Source: Acidobacteriaceae bacterium UBA1307 (GTDB taxonomy: Bacteria; Acidobacteriota; Terriglobia; Terriglobales; Acidobacteriaceae). From it: DNA of 45,663 nt. The notes under the pieces were generated by a model. The model was not told the origin of the DNA. It ran no database searches and worked only from the letters and a program-made list of their open reading frames with translations. Positions 41,785 to 45,663 of this stretch are shown one piece after another (the stretch's first letter is position 1; the number at the start of each line of letters is the position of its first letter). The stretch lies in the NCBI GenBank assembly GCA_002307235.1, contig DBTV01000042.1, positions 1 to 45,663 of the forward strand, in the 5' to 3' direction. The position numbers and the translations under genes are program-made.

Positions 41785-43962
41785 CTACTTCGCCACGGGC
41801 TTGAGGTTCTTCTCGAAGTGCTCCACGATGCGCGTGTAGAGGTGTACGCGCGCGGTGGGGCCGCTGATCGAGTGCGTCTTGCGCGGGTAAAGTTGCAGGT
41901 CGTAGGGGATGTTCGCGTCGATCAGCTTCTGAATGTACTGGATGCTGTTGGCGACGTGGACGTTGTCGTCGCCGGTGCCGTGCACCAGCAGCAGATGGCC
42001 CTTGAGGTGCGCGGCGGCGTAGACCTCCGACTGCTTCTCGTAGCCTTCGGGGAAGTCCTGTGGACGGCTCATGTAGCGCTCGGTATAGATCGAGTCGTAG
42101 TTCTGCCATGCGGTGACCGGGGCAACCGAAACACCGGCGCGGAAGCGGTCCGAATGCGAGAGCGCGTAGAGGGTAAACGAGCCGCCCCAGCTCCAGCCCC
42201 ACCAGCCGAGCCGCTGCGGATCGAGCTGCGGATTCGTCGCCAGCGCCGCGTCGATCATTGCGCTTTGATCGGCGAACTGCACCGGGCCAAAGTTGTGATA
42301 GGCCGCCTGCGCAAAGGTGCGGCCACGCGCCGCTGAGCCGCGATTGTCGGCGTGCAGCACGGCAAAACCATGTTGTGCCAGCAACTCGTCGAAGAGCAGG
42401 CCATCGCCCCAGCGGTTGGCAACGGTCTGGCTGCCCGGTCCGCCGTAGGGATTGGTGATGAGCGGCACCGAGTGCGCGTTGGTTGCGCCTTCGGGCAGCA
42501 GAAGGGTTCCGTAGAGCGTCGATCCGTCGGCGGCCTTGGCGGTGAAGGGCTTGGGCGCGACCAGGTGGTAGGGCTTGAGCGCGTCGGTGTGCCAGAACTC
42601 ATGGCAGCTTCCGGCCTGGCAGAGGCTCAGGGTGGGCGGCGTCAGGCGCGTCGAAAAGCGGTCGATGAAGGCCACGCCATTCGGCGCAAAGTCGCCCGCG
42701 TGAAAGCCCGGCGTCGAGGTCAGCGCGGTTTTGTGGCCGCTGAAGTCTACCTGCCAGAGCTGCTGCTCAAGCGGGTTGCCCTCGTTCGAGGCGTAGGCGA
42801 TGCGGCCATGCGCGAAGTCGACGTTGGTGATCTCGCTGACCTCGAACTCACCCTTGGTCAACTGCCGTTCGAGCTCGAGCGTGGCAGGCTTCACCTTGTC
42901 GTAGCGATAGAGGTAAATCTGCTTCCAACCGTCGCGCCAGTCCACCAGCACCAGATGGCCGTCTTCGACGTCGACGTTGTACTTTTCGTCGAAGAACTTG
43001 TCGTCGGTGAGGGCGAGGGCGCGATGCGCTTCGCCGGTCGCGGCATCGGCGAAGTAGAAGTCCAGATGCTTGTGATCGCGGGTGAGGGTCTCGATCCAGA
43101 CGGTCGAGGCGTTGGCCCAGCCAAAGCGCGGAATGTAATCGTCGCCAGCCTTGATGGGCAGGTTGACCCAGACGGGGTCGCCGCCGGTGGCCGGGACAAT
43201 ACCGACGCGGACGGCCGGGTTCGGGTCGCCCGCCTGCGGATAGCGTTGCATGACGTTGGCGGAGTGGCCGGGAATCCAGTCGGTGAGCGGGTACTCGGGC
43301 ACCGCCGTCTCGTCCATCGCGAGGAAGGCCAGGGCGCGGGAGTCGGGCGACCAAAAGTAGTTGCTGCGCGCGGCGAGCTCCTCGCTGTAGACCCAGTCGA
43401 TGGCGCCGTAGCTCACGTTCTTGTTGGGCGGCGTTACGAGTGTGACGGGCTTGGCGCCGGGCTTGAGCACGGCCAGACCGCCGCCGCGCAAAAAGGAGAT
43501 GGTCTTGCCGTCGGGGGAGAACTTCGGATCGTCGCCCGAGGCCGCGCCGCTTTCACCGGCCAGCGTGCCCTTGCCCGTGGCCAGATCGTAGACCCAGAGG
43601 TGGCCGTCGGTGTCGAAGAGAATCTGCCGCGCGTCGGGCGACCAGAGGTAGCTGGCCATGCTGTAGCGCTCGCGGTGGTCGCGGTCCTGCTCACTGCCGC
43701 CCTTGGTGGTGAGCCTGGCCAGCGCGGCGCGGTCGATGAGGGTGCTGCGTTTGCCGGTGGCCGGGTCCAGCGCGATCAGTTCATCATTTTCGAGAAAACT
43801 CAAATGCTTGCCGTCGGGCGACCAGGTCAGCCCCTCGGGCGGTTTGGTGTCGAGCTTGTGCGCGCCCTGAATCGCTTCGACGGTCAGCGGATTTGTGGCC
43901 TGCTGCGCGGCAACGGGCAGCGAGGCGCAGAGCATGGCAAAGGCAACGAAAGTAGATTTCAA
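41785..43962 (-). CDS. DPP-IV-like S9 family serine peptidase, secreted
   Basis: A 725-residue protein with a signal peptide (KSTFVAFAMLCASLPVAAQQ), a beta-propeller (about 45-460; repeated SPDG and TWSPD motifs) and a C-terminal alpha/beta-hydrolase domain. The catalytic triad is S591 (GWSWGG), D665 (HGTGDDNVH) and H697 (RKTHSI), matching dipeptidyl peptidase IV, which releases X-Pro dipeptides. It would act in the periplasm. The start is a TTG at 43962, supported by GGAGG 5 bases upstream. The opposite strand carries long open frames here, which are shadows. Confidence 0.93.
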   Translation of the reverse strand: MKSTFVAFAMLCASLPVAAQQATNPLTVEAIQGAHKLDTKPPEGLTWSPDGKHLSFLENDELIALDPATGKRSTLIDRAALARLTTKGGSEQDRDHRERYSMASYLWSPDARQILFDTDGHLWVYDLATGKGTLAGESGAASGDDPKFSPDGKTISFLRGGGLAVLKPGAKPVTLVTPPNKNVSYGAIDWVYSEELAARSNYFWSPDSRALAFLAMDETAVPEYPLTDWIPGHSANVMQRYPQAGDPNPAVRVGIVPATGGDPVWVNLPIKAGDDYIPRFGWANASTVWIETLTRDHKHLDFYFADAATGEAHRALALTDDKFFDEKYNVDVEDGHLVLVDWRDGWKQIYLYRYDKVKPATLELERQLTKGEFEVSEITNVDFAHGRIAYASNEGNPLEQQLWQVDFSGHKTALTSTPGFHAGDFAPNGVAFIDRFSTRLTPPTLSLCQAGSCHEFWHTDALKPYHLVAPKPFTAKAADGSTLYGTLLLPEGATNAHSVPLITNPYGGPGSQTVANRWGDGLLFDELLAQHGFAVLHADNRGSAARGRTFAQAAYHNFGPVQFADQSAMIDAALATNPQLDPQRLGWWGWSWGGSFTLYALSHSDRFRAGVSVAPVTAWQNYDSIYTERYMSRPQDFPEGYEKQSEVYAAAHLKGHLLLVHGTGDDNVHVANSIQYIQKLIDANIPYDLQLYPRKTHSISGPTARVHLYTRIVEHFEKNLKPVAK

Positions 43963-44113
43963 GAAAACCTCCGGAACGGGCCGTGCGGCAGAGATGAAAT
44001 CGCGTTCCTTCCTGCGCCCGGTCGTGCAATCGATAGAAACGATTGTAGGCGACGGCGGATGAAGATCTTGTAGGCGGCTTGCCTGATGCAGCCAGCCGGT
44101 GTATCTTCCGGCC

Positions 44114-45406
44114 ATGCAGACTCCATCGGTTAAGCAGCGGCGCGCACTGGGGCAGGCGCGGCGCAAGCAGGTTGCCCGCTCGCAGCATGGCGCGTTTTCT
44201 GCCAAACAGCGCGCAACGTCGGCGCTTGCGCTCCTCGAACAGTCGATGAAGGGCCGCGTACCGGCGCTGGTCGCGGAAAAGTATCGTCGCATGGCCGCTT
44301 CGCCCTTTGCCTACTTTCGTGGCGCGGCGATGGTGATGGCCGCCGATCTGGCGCGGATGCCCGCCACCGGGCTCGCGGTGCAGCTGTGCGGCGACGCGCA
44401 TGTGCGCAATCTGGGTGCCTATGCCGCGCCCGATGGCCGGCTGGTCTTCGACATCAACGACTTTGACGAGACCGTGCGCGGCCCCTTCGAGTGGGATCTG
44501 AAGCGCATGGCCGCCTCGCTGGTGCTGGCCGGGCGCGAGTCGGGCCACAAGGCCGCCTCGGCCGAACACGCCGCCGCGCTGTGCGTCGCCCGCTATTGCG
44601 CGCAGATGCGGGCATTGGCCAAGTTGCCGGTGCTTGAGGTGGCGCGCTTTCAGGTACACCGGATGGGCGGCGCCGAACCGGTGCATCTCGCGCTGAAAAA
44701 AGCCGAGCGGGCCACGCCGCAACACTTGCTCGAACAGCTCACCGAGCCTGCCGGAGAGGGCCGCCGCTTCAAGGAAGCTCCGCCGGTGCTGACGCGTGTG
44801 AAGGATCGCGTGGCCGCCGCCGTGCTGGCCTCATTGGCGGCCTATCGCGAGCGGCTTGTGCCCGAGCGGCGGCACCTGCTCGACTTTTACCGGCCGGTGG
44901 ATGTGGCCTTCAAGGTGGTCGGCACCGGCTCGGTCGGGCTGCGCGACTACTGCATTTATCTCGAAGGCAACGGGGTCGCCGATCCGCTGTTTCTGCAGGT
45001 GAAGGAAGAGGTTGCCTCGGCCTACGCGCCGTGGCTCGTGCCCGCGCACGCGGTGGTGCATCAGGGCCAGCGCACGGCCGAAGGGCAGCGGGCGATGCAG
45101 TTGCAGTCGGACCCGTTTCTCGGCTGGACCGAGTTCGGCGGCCGCCAGTATCTGGTGCGCCAGTTGAATGACCACAAGGGCACGGTCGAGCTGACCGATC
45201 TGGCCGGCGACAGTCTTGCCGCCTATGCCGAGGTCTGTGGCGAACTTTTGGCGCGGGGCCATGCCCGCTCGGGCGATCCTGTGGTGCTGGCAGGCTACCT
45301 GAGCGAGGGCAGCGGCTTTGCCGAGGCGATTGCCCGCTTCGGCGCGCTCTATGCCGACCAGACCGAGAAGGACTGGACCGCGCTCAAGCGGGAGAAGCGG
45401 CTTTAG
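44114..45406 (+). CDS. DUF2252 family protein
   Basis: A 430-residue protein of the DUF2252 family, which has a kinase-like fold and no settled function. Seen are an N-terminal basic stretch, YRRMAASPFAYFRGAA (family signature), GDAHVRNLG and FDINDFDET (kinase-like catalytic or metal loops), then KVVGTGSVGLRDYCIYL and QVKEE. It has no signal or membrane segment, so it is probably cytoplasmic. The ATG at 44114 lacks a clear ribosome site. It is divergent from the peptidase; 151 bp separate them. Its substrate is unknown. Confidence 0.88.
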   Translation: MQTPSVKQRRALGQARRKQVARSQHGAFSAKQRATSALALLEQSMKGRVPALVAEKYRRMAASPFAYFRGAAMVMAADLARMPATGLAVQLCGDAHVRNLGAYAAPDGRLVFDINDFDETVRGPFEWDLKRMAASLVLAGRESGHKAASAEHAAALCVARYCAQMRALAKLPVLEVARFQVHRMGGAEPVHLALKKAERATPQHLLEQLTEPAGEGRRFKEAPPVLTRVKDRVAAAVLASLAAYRERLVPERRHLLDFYRPVDVAFKVVGTGSVGLRDYCIYLEGNGVADPLFLQVKEEVASAYAPWLVPAHAVVHQGQRTAEGQRAMQLQSDPFLGWTEFGGRQYLVRQLNDHKGTVELTDLAGDSLAAYAEVCGELLARGHARSGDPVVLAGYLSEGSGFAEAIARFGALYADQTEKDWTALKREKRL

Positions 45407-45663
45407 GGCATTTTTCCAAGACACGTGCCGTGTTCGATGGCGTGCAAGGGGTCTTTTTCTTGAGGAAAAAGACCCTCGGCAGCCTGCTTTCGCTCTACAG
45501 CAATTGGAAAAAGGCTTTAGGGTGTATCGACATATAGCAGCTCGTCAGCGCTGGGCGCCAATTTTTTCGAGATCAAGGATCGACGAGCGACGGATATCGG
45601 GTATCTCCTAGCGAGGAGCGACGCCGAGATCGGAAAAATTGGCCCCAGCCCTTCGGGTTGCGG
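45407..45663. other. Intergenic tail of the window
   Basis: No gene is supported. It contains a hairpin GGGTCTTTTTC / GAAAAAGACCC (45449-45459 and 45465-45475) without a terminal U-tract, and the long inverted element at 45550-45650. Confidence 0.6.
45550..45650. repeat. Long inverted structured repeat at window end
   Basis: About 100 bp whose outer ~20-25 bases are inverted copies with few mismatches (GCTGGG-GCCAATTTTT on the left, AAAAATTGGC-CCAGC on the right). Inside are smaller hairpins such as CTCC/GGAG near 45605-45618. Layout resembles a mobile mini-element or an RNA structure. It is unlike the other two repeat families here. Confidence 0.65.

Noticed and set aside
42352..44073. 573-codon open frame antisense to the S9 peptidase
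   Set aside because: No motif, and GC-skewed composition typical of a shadow frame.

Overview
The window looks like a chromosomal segment of an acidobacterium of the Acidobacteriia/Terriglobales type. This rests on the high GC, two ~1,180-residue Oar-like TonB-dependent receptors with an N-terminal carboxypeptidase-regulatory domain, a transmembrane winged-helix regulator of a style common in that group, many GC-rich palindromic intergenic repeats, and a radical SAM protein of the membrane-spanning-lipid-synthase type. The genus is not resolvable from sequence alone. I see no rRNA, tRNA, CRISPR array or intact insertion sequence.

Layout. 1-2208: intergenic repeat, isoaspartyl-methyltransferase-like gene and a DUF155/RMD1-like membrane protein (both minus). 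2479-6366: a regulated ribonucleotide reductase operon with two NrdR-box-like sites 31 bp apart, a sigma70-type promoter, a cobalamin riboswitch, nrdA, nrdB and a terminator. 6390-13094: a likely glycan-use locus with a transmembrane winged-helix protein divergent from a TonB-dependent receptor and a Tat-type GH1 glycosidase. 13404-19972: ferredoxin-NADP reductase-like protein, acyltransferase 3, LytTR response regulator, zinc-ribbon membrane protein, ECF sigma factor with a translationally coupled small membrane protein, and a KefB/C-type antiporter. 20100-27324: rlmB coupled to an inactive-looking M1 peptidase homologue, a REP-like repeat cluster, der, a small unknown gene and dinG. 27401-33602: second TonB-dependent receptor and hrpB. 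33664-35120: a toxin-antitoxin pair (vapBC type) followed by an AT-rich gene for an Sa-NUDIX-like protein, which looks like a small acquired islet. 35265-37367: Tes/MSS-like radical SAM enzyme. 37850-45406: rlpA plus a Crp/Fnr regulator, an alcohol dehydrogenase-AraC operon, a DPP-IV-like peptidase and a DUF2252 protein. The window ends in another structured repeat.

How the parts work together. The best-supported circuit is nrdAB: a repressor-type site pair over the promoter and a B12 riboswitch in the leader would make this oxygen-dependent reductase a back-up that is switched on when cobalamin is short, which implies a B12-dependent NrdJ elsewhere in the genome. The receptor and GH1 gene form an uptake-and-hydrolysis pair with a strong hairpin between them. 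The most unusual content is the Tes-like radical SAM gene, the orphan Sa-NUDIX gene beside vapBC, and several families of structured intergenic repeats.
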